NCBI RefSeq assembly: GCF_016107555.1
Contig: NZ_JABASU010000003.1
Span: 1-64,000, forward strand
DNA: 64,000 nucleotides
Reading direction: 5' to 3'
DNA from: Psychrobacter celer
GTDB lineage: Bacteria; Pseudomonadota; Gammaproteobacteria; Pseudomonadales; Moraxellaceae
Shown here: positions 25,833 to 35,789 of the stretch, piece after piece
Layout: each line of letters starts with the position of its first letter
Numbering within the stretch: position 1 is the first letter of the stretch
Notes under the pieces: generated by a model
What the model was told of the DNA's origin: nothing
The model's database searches: none
Seen by the model: only the letters and a program-made list of their open reading frames with translations
Made by a program: the position numbers and the translations under genes

Positions 25833-28109
25833 TTAAGCGTTAGGGTCTTTGCGGCTGTCCGTGTCGGTTGCAGTATCTTGACCGGCATCAGGGAAGCGAT
25901 TGGGATCCAGCGAGCCTTTTTTGGTCTTAGGCGCATGGCCATTGCCATTGGTATTGCTGTTATTAGTTGCCTTGGTCTTGGCGGCTGTGGCTGATCTGGC
26001 AGTATCAGCATTGTCGTTTTTTACTTGAGCCGCTGAGCGGTCTGGTGTCGCGGTATCCGATGTCGCGGCGGCGTTTGCGACTGTATCCAAGCTGCTGCTT
26101 GCGTCTTTTGGCATGTGCGTCGGCGCATTTTGCTCAGGATTTTGCTCGGCAGTTGTATCGCCAGCGACTTTGTCTGCGCCCGTTACGCTCACAGGCTCGG
26201 TAGCGTCAGTACTTTCTTCCTTCAGCTCTTTTTCTTTACGTTTTTCAGGCGCTTTGGAGCTGGATTCAAAGTTGGCATCCGCCGCCATACGCGCTTGCTC
26301 TTGCTTTGGCGTTACATCGACTGGCTTTGGCTGTACCTCATCGTCCACCACCAAGGAGATAAGCTTGCGATCGCGCGGCACCGTCCCATCAAACTTGTCG
26401 GTGATGACGTGGAGCTTGCCTTCTTTGTCGACGGTATAGAGCGGCACAAATTGTTTATTATCGGCCTTATATTGCTCAAAGCTATAGCTGTCAGTGATGT
26501 TGGTGATTTTGATACGTGCCTTTTTGGACAGCATACTGGCGAGCTTGGTATAGGTGACGTCTTTGCCAAACAGCCATTGTGAATGGAAGTTTGACTGCTT
26601 ATCGTCGCGCTCGCTTTTGACTTTTTCGTCACTAAACTTAAGACGATATAGCTTACGCTCACCAAACTCGTGACGATAATGAATCTCAGATAAGGTGTTC
26701 ATCTCCTTATCCATACTCATGGCAAACAGACGGCCGATACCAATCAAATCCAGATGATGGTCGGCGTGGTCTGAGATGGGGTTGCCAAAGTAAGTACGTA
26801 GGCCACTCATGCGGGCGCGAGCAATATTGGTGTAGTTGTTGTGAGCGACGATGACATCGAAACCTTGGTCCTTGAGCGAGGTGGCGATAAGAAGCGCGAC
26901 AGGGTTTGAGCCGACCACCAATATACCATTGGTTTCAGGCTCACGCACGCCCAGCAAGTTGCCGACCATTTTGGCACCCAAACCTTGGATCAAGACCGTG
27001 CCGATGATGACCATAAACACTAGTGGCACTAGCAGCTCGACGCCTTGGATATCATACTCTTGTAAGCGGATAGCAAACAAAGATGAGATAGCAGCAGCGA
27101 CGATACCACGCGGCCCAATCCAGCTGATCATCAGCTTCTCATTGGTCTTAAGGTTTGAGCCGATGGCTGATGCCCAGACAGACAAAGGCCGCGCCACAAA
27201 CATGACGATAGCCAGCAGCACCAATCCTGCAAACCCAACACTTAGCAAGCTTGCCAGCTCAACACGGGCGGCCAAAATAATAAATAGCACAGAGATGAGC
27301 AAGATGGTTAAGGATTCATTAAACTCCAAAATCGTCTCGCGCGGGAATTTGGGCCAGTTGGCCAGCGCCACACCCAATACCGTCACCGTCAATAGACCAG
27401 ACTCGTGCTCTAAATGGTTCGATACTGAAAACAGCACCAGCACGAAGGCTAGGGTAAAGACATTGCGCAAAAACTCAGGAATCATATGACGACGCATGAG
27501 GAACGCAAGCAGCCAAGCGCCTGCCATTCCAAGTGCTGTCGCTAGCACCACAATCTTGGCAAACAATAAGATACTGCTGGCTTCGCCGCCTGAGATGATG
27601 TACTCATAGACCAATACCACCGCGATGGCGCCGATCGGGTCGATGATGATGCCTTCCCATTTGAGGATATTGGAGATGGTCTTATTGGGGCGTACACTAC
27701 GCAGTAGCGGCATGATGACTGTCGGGCCTGTCACACAGACCAAGGCCCCGAATAGCAGGGCAATCAGTGGATCGACATCAAATAATAAATACGTCGATAA
27801 CGCCACGATAGCAATGGTGATCAGTACGCCGACCGAGACCAGCATTTGTACGACGGTGCCGTGTTGCTTGATTTCATCAAACTCTAGCGTCAGCGAGCCT
27901 TCAAATAGAATAATCGCCACCCCCAAAGAGATGAAGGGGAACATCAGCTCACCGAGCACCAAATCAGGGTCAAAAATACCCAAGACTGGCCCGACGATGA
28001 TACCTATCAATAATAAAAATAAAATGGACGGTTGCTTTAAATACCAAGCCAGCCATTGGGCGGCGATGCCAATCCCAACCACGCCAGATAGTAATAGGGC
28101 GGTATCCAT
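25833..28109 (-). CDS. CPA1-family cation:proton antiporter with TrkA-N-like domain
   Basis: 758 residues. About twelve transmembrane helices fill residues 1-390 (Na_H_Exchanger fold), with the CPA1-type ...LFEGSLTLEFDE segment (about 68-80) and TGPTVIMPLLR (about 128-138). A nucleotide-binding Rossmann domain starts at GILVVGSNPVALLIA (about 395). The last 150 residues are a low-complexity tail rich in Ala, Thr, Asp, Asn and Lys with no predicted fold, unusual for the family. It exchanges Na+ or K+ for H+ across the inner membrane and probably helps with salt or pH stress. The tail may be a regulatory or crowding-sensitive element (inference). Single-gene unit, convergent with tmk. Confidence 0.85.
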   Translation of the reverse strand: MDTALLLSGVVGIGIAAQWLAWYLKQPSILFLLLIGIIVGPVLGIFDPDLVLGELMFPFISLGVAIILFEGSLTLEFDEIKQHGTVVQMLVSVGVLITIAIVALSTYLLFDVDPLIALLFGALVCVTGPTVIMPLLRSVRPNKTISNILKWEGIIIDPIGAIAVVLVYEYIISGGEASSILLFAKIVVLATALGMAGAWLLAFLMRRHMIPEFLRNVFTLAFVLVLFSVSNHLEHESGLLTVTVLGVALANWPKFPRETILEFNESLTILLISVLFIILAARVELASLLSVGFAGLVLLAIVMFVARPLSVWASAIGSNLKTNEKLMISWIGPRGIVAAAISSLFAIRLQEYDIQGVELLVPLVFMVIIGTVLIQGLGAKMVGNLLGVREPETNGILVVGSNPVALLIATSLKDQGFDVIVAHNNYTNIARARMSGLRTYFGNPISDHADHHLDLIGIGRLFAMSMDKEMNTLSEIHYRHEFGERKLYRLKFSDEKVKSERDDKQSNFHSQWLFGKDVTYTKLASMLSKKARIKITNITDSYSFEQYKADNKQFVPLYTVDKEGKLHVITDKFDGTVPRDRKLISLVVDDEVQPKPVDVTPKQEQARMAADANFESSSKAPEKRKEKELKEESTDATEPVSVTGADKVAGDTTAEQNPEQNAPTHMPKDASSSLDTVANAAATSDTATPDRSAAQVKNDNADTARSATAAKTKATNNSNTNGNGHAPKTKKGSLDPNRFPDAGQDTATDTDSRKDPNA

Positions 28110-29162
28110 ACATTAATCCTTTTGTAATCTTGTCATATGTTATATCTATCCATTGCTTGGGCGACCGCGCTGCCTGCCATCGGCAGTGTGTATCGATGTC
28201 GCAAACGGTCGCAAGCTTTTTAGTAGCAAGGCCATCAGCAGATAGCCATCATGCATCCAAACATGAGCCAGATGTGATATATACTATAAAGTAATAAAGA
28301 CAAAAGCATTCCCAGATAAACATACCAAATCCAACAGTCAATCCGTGTCATCAAACCTACGCCAATCATGGTACTCGGTTGGCAGGTTTATATGACTCAT
28401 ATGGCCTACTTAGTAGCTGATAGGCGGCTTTGAGTTATTGACAAGGTTGAAATAAGGTATAAACGCCTCTAGTCATGCAAAAGATGGAAAATAAGGGCGA
28501 TACGAGCCAAGTTGATAAACGTAAGGTCAATCCAATCGATTTTTTTAATTGACTTTTGTTTGTTTGTAAAGTTGTTTGGCTTGCTATCATAACATGATTT
28601 TATTTCATCGCTGCTAGTTGCCGTGTGACTGATTATTGCGTGATAACCGGCCATATTTGGCAGCGTTAGCGCCGCAGCAGATCATGATGTAGCGCTAAAA
28701 GATACTGGTCTTATGCAGATAATATAGGCCAGCGCTTTGATTTATCATACAGTAGCTGCCTTTTTGTCGCCATCTTTGTCGTACCGATGGCCTGTCGCTA
28801 CTATAAAGATATTGATATAAAGATACTGACGGCCAATGGTATTGCAGCAAAAAAACCAGTAACCTATTGCATAACAAAAAGGGATTGAAATCAGGGACAA
28901 CAGTACGGATAAAACGATAAGACATGGCCCACTTTTGCACCAAGCGGCTATTTTGCATCACATGGCTGTGCTGTTACATTGTTTGTCTCGTCCTGCTCGA
29001 ATAAGTTTTATTGCGTGCTATCAGGTGTCATACAGACTGTGCAAAACGTATTCCAGCAGCACTGTACCTAACTGTACATAGCATCGTCTTTGAGATGCAG
29101 CGATAGTATTCGCCACAGCACGGCCATTGACAATAATAATGATCACTCATATGGAGGACACG
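28110..29162. other. Large gene-free divergent region
   Basis: About 1.05 kb between the antiporter gene and degP. Several short frames exist on both strands (for example 28469-28654 and 28695-28961, minus) but none has a ribosome site with family-like sequence. It is AT-rich overall, and no terminator-like hairpin or clear sigma-E style promoter could be recognised. It could carry an unannotated small RNA or a decayed gene. Confidence 0.5.
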
Positions 29163-30617
29163 ATGCCTATCAATATGTCTACAGCGCCAGCCAAACCTCG
29201 TATGCGTCATTGGCTACAGCGCAGCACTTTAGCGCTTGCCATGAGCACAGCGATGCTGGCAGGGGTATATACCACGGCGATGCCAAGCGCGCATGCTGCC
29301 GTCAGCACGGCGGATTTTTCGGATTTGGTACAGCAGGTCACCCCAGCGGTGGCGCGTGTCAATGTGACCAAAACCGTCAGTGAGGCGGAGCTTGCTAAGG
29401 CCCAAACGGCAGAGCTGCTCAGGCAGTTTTTTGGTGATCGTCTGCGTATTCCGGATCAAGCCGCGACCCCAGCGATTGAGCATGCCTACGGCACCGCGTT
29501 TTTTGTCACTACAAATGGCTATATGTTGACCAATCATCATGTGGTCGAAGGCGCGGACAAAATCACCGTCACGCTCAACGATAGGACAGAGCTGGATGCC
29601 ACCTTGGTCGGTAGCGATGAGCGCTCGGATGTGGCAGTACTAAAGGTCAGTGGTAAGCAGTTTCCCGCGTTACCGATCGGCGACTCAAATGGTTTAAAAG
29701 TTGGGGAGCCTGTACTGGCGATTGGCTCGCCCTTTGGTTTTGATTATTCGGCCTCGGCTGGTATCGTCAGCGCCAAATCGCGCAATTTTTCACGCGATAC
29801 CAGTGTGCCGTTTATCCAAACCGACGTGGCACTAAACCCAGGAAACTCAGGTGGCCCACTGTTTAACCAGCGCGGCGAGGTCATCGGTATCAACTCGCGT
29901 ATCTTTAGTGGTACAGGTGGCTATATGGGGCTGTCGTTTTCTATCCCGATTGATGCGGCGATGGATATCTATGAGCAGCTAAAAACTAATGGTGAAGTCG
30001 CCCGTGCTTATCTGGGTATCTATCCACAAGACATCGATCGCAACTTGGCAGAAGCGTATAACTTGTCGCGTCCGCAAGGGGCGTTGCTGACTCGCGTATC
30101 GCCAGATTCGCCCGCTCAAAAAGCAGGGCTAAAACCTGGCGATATTATTTTACAGTATAATGATGCGCAAATCATGCGCGCCTCGGATTTGTTGAATTTA
30201 CTCAACCGTGCCAAGCCCAACGACGCGTTTCATGTGCAGATTCAGCGCGATGGTAAACGGATGCTCGCGCGTGGCACGCTGGCCTATGCGCCCAATGATG
30301 TCCGAGCACAAAGCGGCGATCAGCAAGACAATGATATACAGCTTGGGCTGCGCTTACGTGACTTGACCGCCGATGAGCAAGCAGAGCTGGCAGTTGACAA
30401 TAAAACCGGCATCTTAGTCACCACAGTCGACCCCACAGGGCTGGCGGCGCGCTCAGGCATCATGGCAGGCGATGTGATTACCAATTTTCACCAAAAGCCG
30501 ATTAAAAAAGTCACTGATTTTTCCAGTGCCATCTCAACGTTACCCAAAAAAGGCGTGGTGACCATTGAGGTCATTCGTCAAGGTGTTCCGGGTATCATCG
30601 GTCTGCGTATCGAGTAG
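29163..30617 (+). CDS. DegP/MucD-type periplasmic serine protease/chaperone
   Basis: 484 residues. The start is fixed by GGAGGAC five bases before ATG 29163. Signal peptide with probable cleavage after PSAHA (about residue 42). Trypsin-like domain with catalytic His in NHHVVEG, Asp in DERSDVAVLKV and Ser in NPGNSGGPLFN. Two PDZ domains follow (about 255-350 and 380-480). It degrades or refolds misfolded envelope proteins in the periplasm. Do/HtrA family; MucD and DegQ are equally possible labels, so no symbol is given. Confidence 0.92.
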   Translation: MPINMSTAPAKPRMRHWLQRSTLALAMSTAMLAGVYTTAMPSAHAAVSTADFSDLVQQVTPAVARVNVTKTVSEAELAKAQTAELLRQFFGDRLRIPDQAATPAIEHAYGTAFFVTTNGYMLTNHHVVEGADKITVTLNDRTELDATLVGSDERSDVAVLKVSGKQFPALPIGDSNGLKVGEPVLAIGSPFGFDYSASAGIVSAKSRNFSRDTSVPFIQTDVALNPGNSGGPLFNQRGEVIGINSRIFSGTGGYMGLSFSIPIDAAMDIYEQLKTNGEVARAYLGIYPQDIDRNLAEAYNLSRPQGALLTRVSPDSPAQKAGLKPGDIILQYNDAQIMRASDLLNLLNRAKPNDAFHVQIQRDGKRMLARGTLAYAPNDVRAQSGDQQDNDIQLGLRLRDLTADEQAELAVDNKTGILVTTVDPTGLAARSGIMAGDVITNFHQKPIKKVTDFSSAISTLPKKGVVTIEVIRQGVPGIIGLRIE

Positions 30618-31144
30618 CCTTGTGTCATACAGGAGTCGTCACGCAATGCGAGCATCTGACTGGACAAAACTGAATAAATAGGACAATGATTGACATAGGC
30701 TGTCAGTATAATGAGGCAGCCAGCAGAATGATGAACGGGTCGCTCAATCCTATGCTTCAATCCTATGGTTTATTAGAGATGTCTCGGCAAGTACCATCAG
30801 TACGGCACGCAAGATAGGTCAAGTGAATACATGGGTTTACAATTGTGCTTGTCTATCATAGAGCTCGGCCTCTATAATGGCTGATTTTTTATCCAACTCG
30901 CCACATATCGTTTGGGCGATGCTGGCTGGTCGCACGTTTGGCTGTGGCAGGCGCTGTCTAATCGCTAGGGTTTGCCAGCTATTATTTTATGATCTGCTTC
31001 TTGTCAGCCCTATTTTGTCAGCCCAGTTTATAAGGCGTTGTAGCCCCTGCTAAATAAGCATTGACTGATAAGCAATGATGGCTAAGTACTGCTCAAAAGC
31101 CACTGCTCGATTGTTCCACCTTTATCCATAACCGCTAGGTAATT
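30618..31144. other. Intergenic region
   Basis: 527 bases between two plus-strand genes. A small stem atagag/ctctat lies near 30868. No strong terminator follows degP. Nothing else was recognised. Confidence 0.5.
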
Positions 31145-32320
31145 ATGACTGACCACGCACTTTATACGCTAAGTATCTCTATAGCAGCCGCATTGCTTGC
31201 GTATATTCTATTATGGTCAGGATTACAGACGTTCAATGCCAATCCGACCAAACGGTTTTTGCGTATCTGGGGCAAGCTCATACTGTATTATGCCGCGTAC
31301 ACCATGCCTGTTTGGGCGCTGCTTCTACTGACAGGCTGGATGGAAGGTCTATTTGCCCTAGCGTGGCCGGTGCTGCTCAGCGCGGTGGCGGCCATGCTGC
31401 TCTATTTTTATACCGTTATCATTCAGCCCAATTGTTTGCGCCTTGAGCACCATGCTGTCGATTTGGGTTTGTCGGCACCACTGACGGTGGCTGTATTGGC
31501 AGACCTGCGCATTGGGTTATATAGTGGCAAGCCGCGCCATATTCGTAAGCTGGTCGCGACCATCAATGAATTGGCAGTGGATGCGGTTTTGATTACCGGT
31601 GATTGGCTGTATTATCCTAGCGCCGATTTGGTCGGGCAGTTGATGCTGTTTAAAGGGGTCAACAAACCGATCTATACAGTGATGAGTAGCTCAGACTTGC
31701 GTTATCAGTCGCTCAACACTACCAAGCAAGGCCAGCCATTATTAGAAGACACTTTGGCCTGCGCATTTGATGTGCTTGATATCAGCTACATTGGTCAGCA
31801 GTGTACCTCGTTGCCGCTCAGATGCGCCGCCATGCCGCCATCTGCCAGTTGTTTTGACAGTACAAAAGAGCCCCAACGCTTAGCGGCGCACGCATCAGAT
31901 GCGCCTGTAGCCGTGCTGTGTGGTTGGCAAGATGTCCCTGTACAATGTGGCGCAATCGATGAGCAAAACAGCGCGGACAAGGCCAAGCTTGGGACAAAAA
32001 TCACCCACGCGCGTCAGCCGGTGATTATTTTGGCCTCACGGTTTGATAGTATCCGCGACTTGCCAAAATCGCCACAACCACGGCCGTTATTGATCACAGG
32101 GGCAGCAAAAGCCACACAAAAAAATATATGGCAGGCGCAAAAGCAACAAGACATCCAGCGCAGTGGTCACAAGGGTATGCTTGGCAATAGTCGTATGGGT
32201 AAGCAGCGCGGTTTATACCAGCATGCCAGTGCCCAGATATTTGTCAGTAGCGGTATTGGCACGCGTGGTCTGCCGTTTCGCTTGTATCGGCCCACTATCG
32301 ATGTGTTGACGATTCGTTAA
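31145..32320 (+). CDS. Metallophosphoesterase-like membrane protein lacking the metal ligands
   Basis: 391 residues. Two or three N-terminal membrane helices (about 5-25, 45-65, 70-95) precede a domain that follows the YkuE/YaeI-type calcineurin-like phosphoesterase plan, ending in the family's VSSGIGTRGLPFRLYRPTID. The catalytic motifs are eroded: the usual D-x-H reads ADLRIG, GDxxD reads TGDWLYY, GNHD reads MSSSDLR and the late GHTHGGQ reads ITGAAKATQ. Every expected metal-binding histidine is missing. A Cys/Ala-rich insertion sits around residues 215-275. It is probably a pseudoenzyme with a structural or binding role, or a gene under decay that still reads through. Ribosome site taggt before ATG 31145. 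Confidence 0.65.
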   Translation: MTDHALYTLSISIAAALLAYILLWSGLQTFNANPTKRFLRIWGKLILYYAAYTMPVWALLLLTGWMEGLFALAWPVLLSAVAAMLLYFYTVIIQPNCLRLEHHAVDLGLSAPLTVAVLADLRIGLYSGKPRHIRKLVATINELAVDAVLITGDWLYYPSADLVGQLMLFKGVNKPIYTVMSSSDLRYQSLNTTKQGQPLLEDTLACAFDVLDISYIGQQCTSLPLRCAAMPPSASCFDSTKEPQRLAAHASDAPVAVLCGWQDVPVQCGAIDEQNSADKAKLGTKITHARQPVIILASRFDSIRDLPKSPQPRPLLITGAAKATQKNIWQAQKQQDIQRSGHKGMLGNSRMGKQRGLYQHASAQIFVSSGIGTRGLPFRLYRPTIDVLTIR

Positions 32321-32777
32321 TATTTTGTAAAACACTTATCAGCGCTGCTGCATTGCGCTACACTAATCAGTCATTAATAAGCCACCAAATGGTGATTCAT
32401 TAATGACGGGTAGCACTTTTGATGCAGGTCATGGGTGAGCGGTGGTGAGCAGTTTATTGATTAGCGACGTAGATGTAATCTCAATTGATTGATAGCGGTC
32501 AAATCAAAATATGCTACACTAGCAGGCGTTTTTTATGATCATGTTTTAATGATTATGTTTTAAAATCAGACAGACGCATTTATATCGCAAGTGCTTGGCG
32601 TACACCAGCATTTCCACAGTACGACAGTACGTAAGATAAAACATCGCACGTAATACCATGAGTGTCTATTTTTGCCTATATAACGATAGGTAGAGTAGAG
32701 GTGCACACTGGCATTTGCAAACGACCTATCATGTGATAGCTTTGATAAAAGCTAGGATAATACAGTAAGGCACGGTT
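32321..32777. other. Intergenic region upstream of dapA
   Basis: 457 bases. gataggt (about 32686) and acctatc (about 32727) can pair around gagtagaggtgcac, superficially like a leader structure. The conserved core of the lysine riboswitch is not present, so no riboswitch is called. A TGCTACACT extended -10-like site lies at about 32512-32520. Confidence 0.45.
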
Positions 32778-33683
32778 ATGAGCACAGCATACGACGAGAT
32801 TAAAACCCGACTACAAGGCTCAATGGTAGCCTTGGTAACGCCCATGCATCCTGACGGCACGGTCGATTATAAACGTCTGGCAGACCTCATAGATTGGCAG
32901 ATTGAGCAAGGCACGCATTGTCTGGTGGCCGTTGGTACCACCGGCGAGTCAGCAACGCTATCGATGCAAGAGCATAGCGATGTGATTCGTTATTTTGTGC
33001 AGCATGTCAAAGGTCGCGTACCAGTGATTGCGGGCACAGGCGCCAACAACACCATGGAAGCCATCAAGCTGACTCAAGATGCTGCCGACGCTGGTGCAGA
33101 TTGCGCCTTGCTCGTTGCGCCTTATTATAATAAGCCGCCGCAAGAAGGGTTGTTTCAGCATTACAAGACCATCGCCGATGCGGTCAACATTCCGCAGATG
33201 CTCTATAACGTGCCAGGACGCACCGTCGTCGATATCGCCCAAGAGACTGTCGAGCGCTTATGTGATATCGACAATATCGTCGCCATCAAAGACGCCACAG
33301 GCTCAGTGGGCCGCGGTGAGCAGCTAATCAAAGCTGTGGGGGATAAAATGGTGGTGCTATCTGGTGATGATGGCACCGCGCTTGATTTGATGAAAGTCGG
33401 CGGTAAGGGCAATATCTCCGTGACGGCCAACGTCGCACCAAAAGCCATGAGTGAGACCTTTGCCGCTGGTCTGCGTGGCGACTTTGTCGCTGCTGACAAA
33501 GCTCATGATGTGGTCAAGCATCTGCATCGTGATCTGTTTATCGAGTCAAGCCCGATTCCTGCCAAATATGCCCTGCACAAAATGGGTATGATCGACAAAG
33601 GGATTCGCTTGCCGTTGGTATGGCTGGCACAAAAGCATCATGCCACTATCGATGAAGCTTTGGTGCGTGCAAACTTACTATAG
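32778..33683 (+). CDS. dapA: 4-hydroxy-tetrahydrodipicolinate synthase
   Basis: 301 residues. TIM-barrel with the substrate motif GTTGESATL (about 53-61), the Tyr of MLYNVPGRTVVD (about 140-151) and the Schiff-base Lys in IVAIKDATG (about 171-179). It condenses pyruvate with aspartate semialdehyde, the first committed step to lysine and diaminopimelate, in the cytoplasm. TAAGG precedes the ATG. It is followed by a small lipoprotein and purC, echoing the dapA-bamC-purC order of many gammaproteobacteria. Confidence 0.96.
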   Translation: MSTAYDEIKTRLQGSMVALVTPMHPDGTVDYKRLADLIDWQIEQGTHCLVAVGTTGESATLSMQEHSDVIRYFVQHVKGRVPVIAGTGANNTMEAIKLTQDAADAGADCALLVAPYYNKPPQEGLFQHYKTIADAVNIPQMLYNVPGRTVVDIAQETVERLCDIDNIVAIKDATGSVGRGEQLIKAVGDKMVVLSGDDGTALDLMKVGGKGNISVTANVAPKAMSETFAAGLRGDFVAADKAHDVVKHLHRDLFIESSPIPAKYALHKMGMIDKGIRLPLVWLAQKHHATIDEALVRANLL

Positions 33684-33791
33684 TAATATCGAGCTATCGT
33701 ATGATCGAGCACCATTGTCATCAAGCAATAGCATTATAGAGCCTAGAGCCATAGTATCATCGAGCAATAATTGCTAACTCAGAGAGATAAC

Positions 33792-34106
33792 ATGATGAAA
33801 ACATCATCGACGATCACAAAGATAATCCCTGCGCTGCTAACCGTCGTTTTGGGCAGCACCTTCGTATTGAGCGGTTGCCAAAGTATCAAAAACGTACTTG
33901 GCAAACGCGACAATGGTAGTTTGGAATACCAACAAAGCAAAAAACTGGCACCGATTGAGTTGCCAGCGAATAAAGAGCCTGCACCTTTTGTCCCTTTATA
34001 TCCTACGCCTAACGCTGGTACAAACACCCTAACACTAAAAAATGACTCAGGCAGTCAGTATCAACTGCCAAAGCCTCAGCGTACGGTTAGCACGCCTTCA
34101 AACTAA
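33792..34106 (+). CDS. BamC/NlpB-like short lipoprotein
   Basis: 104 residues from ATG 33792 (a second ATG is 33795). Signal peptide with lipobox LSGC (acylated Cys about 29). Downstream are NGSLEYQQSKKLAPIELPAN and a Pro-rich segment resembling the unstructured N-terminal part of BamC, the part that binds BamD. BamC is normally about 340 residues with two helix-grip domains, which are absent here. Position between dapA and purC supports a BamC-derived gene. Whether it still acts in outer-membrane protein assembly is inference. AGAGAG is 5-8 bases upstream of the two ATGs. Confidence 0.6.
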   Translation: MMKTSSTITKIIPALLTVVLGSTFVLSGCQSIKNVLGKRDNGSLEYQQSKKLAPIELPANKEPAPFVPLYPTPNAGTNTLTLKNDSGSQYQLPKPQRTVSTPSN

Positions 34107-34230
34107 TTTTATTTCTTTACTTATACCGCTGAGTTTTTGTCTTGCCGATTGTATGTGATCGATTGGGCCAAATCAAAGCGGTAACTGCGCGTTTTTACCA
34201 CATAAGCTTGAACGAACAGGAACTCCCATA

Positions 34231-34944
34231 ATGCAAAAGCAACAACTGCTGTACAAAGGTAAGGCCAAATCTGTATATGAAACAGAAGACAACGATCTTC
34301 TGATTTTGCACTTCCGTGATGATACCTCAGCGCTGGATGGTAAGCGTATCGAGCAATTAGCACGCAAGGGCGTCGTTAACAACCGCTTTAATGCGTTTAT
34401 CATGCAAAAACTGGCAGACGCGGGTATCGAAACCCACTTTGAAAAGCAGCTGTCAGAAGACGAAGTGTTGGTCAAGCGTCTGGATATGATTCCGGTAGAG
34501 TGCGTGGTGCGTAACTTTGCCGCCGGCAGTTTGGTGCGCCGTTTGGGCTTAGAAGAAGGGCAAGCACTGACGCCGCCTACTTATGAGCTGTTTTATAAAG
34601 ACGATGCGCTGGGTGATCCTATGGTAAATGAGTCACTGGCCGTGTCTCTTGGTTGGGCGACCCAAGAGCAGTTGGCAAAAATGCAAGAGCTGACCTATCA
34701 GGTCAATGACGTACTAAAAGCGCTGTTTGCCGCTGGTGATTTGATCTTGGTCGATTTTAAACTTGAGTTTGGCGTATTCCACGACCGTATCGTCTTGGGT
34801 GATGAGTTTTCACCCGATGGCTGCCGTATTTGGGATAAAACCACCAAGAAAAAACTGGATAAAGACCGTTTCCGTCAGTCATTGGGTGATGTGATCGAAG
34901 CATACGAAGAAGTGGCCAACCGCATTGGCGTCCCATTAAGCTAA
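34231..34944 (+). CDS. purC: SAICAR synthetase (phosphoribosylaminoimidazole-succinocarboxamide synthase)
   Basis: 237 residues, the standard bacterial size. N-terminal [20 protein letters not shown], the conserved [10 protein letters not shown] near residue 30, [13 protein letters not shown] (about 88-100) and LVDFKLEFG (about 172-180). It ligates aspartate to CAIR with ATP in purine synthesis. AGGAA before the ATG. Followed by a clear terminator. Confidence 0.96.
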   Translation: MQKQQLLYKGKAKSVYETEDNDLLILHFRDDTSALDGKRIEQLARKGVVNNRFNAFIMQKLADAGIETHFEKQLSEDEVLVKRLDMIPVECVVRNFAAGSLVRRLGLEEGQALTPPTYELFYKDDALGDPMVNESLAVSLGWATQEQLAKMQELTYQVNDVLKALFAAGDLILVDFKLEFGVFHDRIVLGDEFSPDGCRIWDKTTKKKLDKDRFRQSLGDVIEAYEEVANRIGVPLS

Positions 34945-34969
34945 GCGATTTTTTTAGACCGTTATAAAA

Positions 34970-34996
34970 GACTGAGCCGTGTGCTCAGTTTTTTTA
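34970..34996 (+). terminator. Rho-independent terminator of purC
   Basis: Stem actgagc/gctcagt with a 5-base loop followed by a run of seven or eight T's. Confidence 0.92.
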
Positions 34997-35090
34997 TGCA
35001 AAAAATTACGGAACTGGTAAAAAGGACGCACGGTACAAGCACGGTATTCTACTTATAATACCTTTGAATGTGTCACATAGGTCGATAGTC

Positions 35091-35738
35091 ATGTCTCACA
35101 CACGGTCTCCCAAAACAAACAGCAAGGCACTAGAGCCGCTTTGGTTTACGCGTCCCACCTGTGTGGTCGCCGCTGATTTGATAGGTAAGGTGCTGTGCAG
35201 GCGGCTGATAGATAGTGACGGCACAGAAAAAATCCTACGTATGCGCATCTCGGAGACCGAAGGTTATATTGGAGCAGCAGACCCAGCATGCCACGCTCAT
35301 GCTGGCACGCGCACTTCACGTACCAAGATTATGTATGAGCCAGGTGGCGTGTTTTATGTTTATCTGACTTATGGCATCCATCACATGCTCAACTTAGTCA
35401 GCGGCGCTGCCCAGTCGCCCGAGTCTGTGCTGATACGAGCAGGGTTTGTGACCGACGACAGTGACTGCCTCACAGACGAGCAGCAATGGCGTCCCCGTAA
35501 GCAGCGGACAGATCCCAAACAGTTTGCAGGCCCAGGTAAGCTCACCAAACGCTTGCACATTGATCGTAATTTATATGGCAAGCCTATTGCCTCAGCATCT
35601 GACGTTTGGGTCGAAGACGATGGCTGTCAGCCGCCAGTGTCATTGCGCCCGCGTATCGGCATCGACTATGCAGGCGACGCCAAGGACTGGCTGCTACGCT
35701 ATATATGGACTGACCATCCGTCGTTATCTAAAAAATAG
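35091..35738 (+). CDS. 3-methyladenine DNA glycosylase, AAG/MPG family
   Basis: 215 residues from the ATG at 35091 (AGGT upstream). Contains RISETEGYIGAADPACHA, where the Glu of ETEGY is the likely catalytic residue, then the GGVFYVYLTYGIHHMLNLVS signature and the late FAGPGKLTKRLHID. It excises alkylated or deaminated purines in base-excision repair. An extra upstream in-frame TTG would add residues that do not fit the family. Stands alone between purC and a NIF3-type gene. Confidence 0.92.
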   Translation: MSHTRSPKTNSKALEPLWFTRPTCVVAADLIGKVLCRRLIDSDGTEKILRMRISETEGYIGAADPACHAHAGTRTSRTKIMYEPGGVFYVYLTYGIHHMLNLVSGAAQSPESVLIRAGFVTDDSDCLTDEQQWRPRKQRTDPKQFAGPGKLTKRLHIDRNLYGKPIASASDVWVEDDGCQPPVSLRPRIGIDYAGDAKDWLLRYIWTDHPSLSKK

Positions 35739-35789
35739 TAAGTTTATAGCTATGGTAGTTTTTTTAAATAAGCTCGAAGGAGGTAGTCT

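Noticed and set aside
26113-27489. Long plus-strand open frames opposite the antiporter gene
   Set aside because: They are antisense to a clear membrane protein, and their protein sequence is low-complexity with no family features.
32640-32777. Possible lysine riboswitch upstream of dapA (gagtagaggtgcac with flanking pairing gataggt/acctatc)
   Set aside because: The conserved multi-helix core of the lysine element is not present; only a short similarity in one motif.
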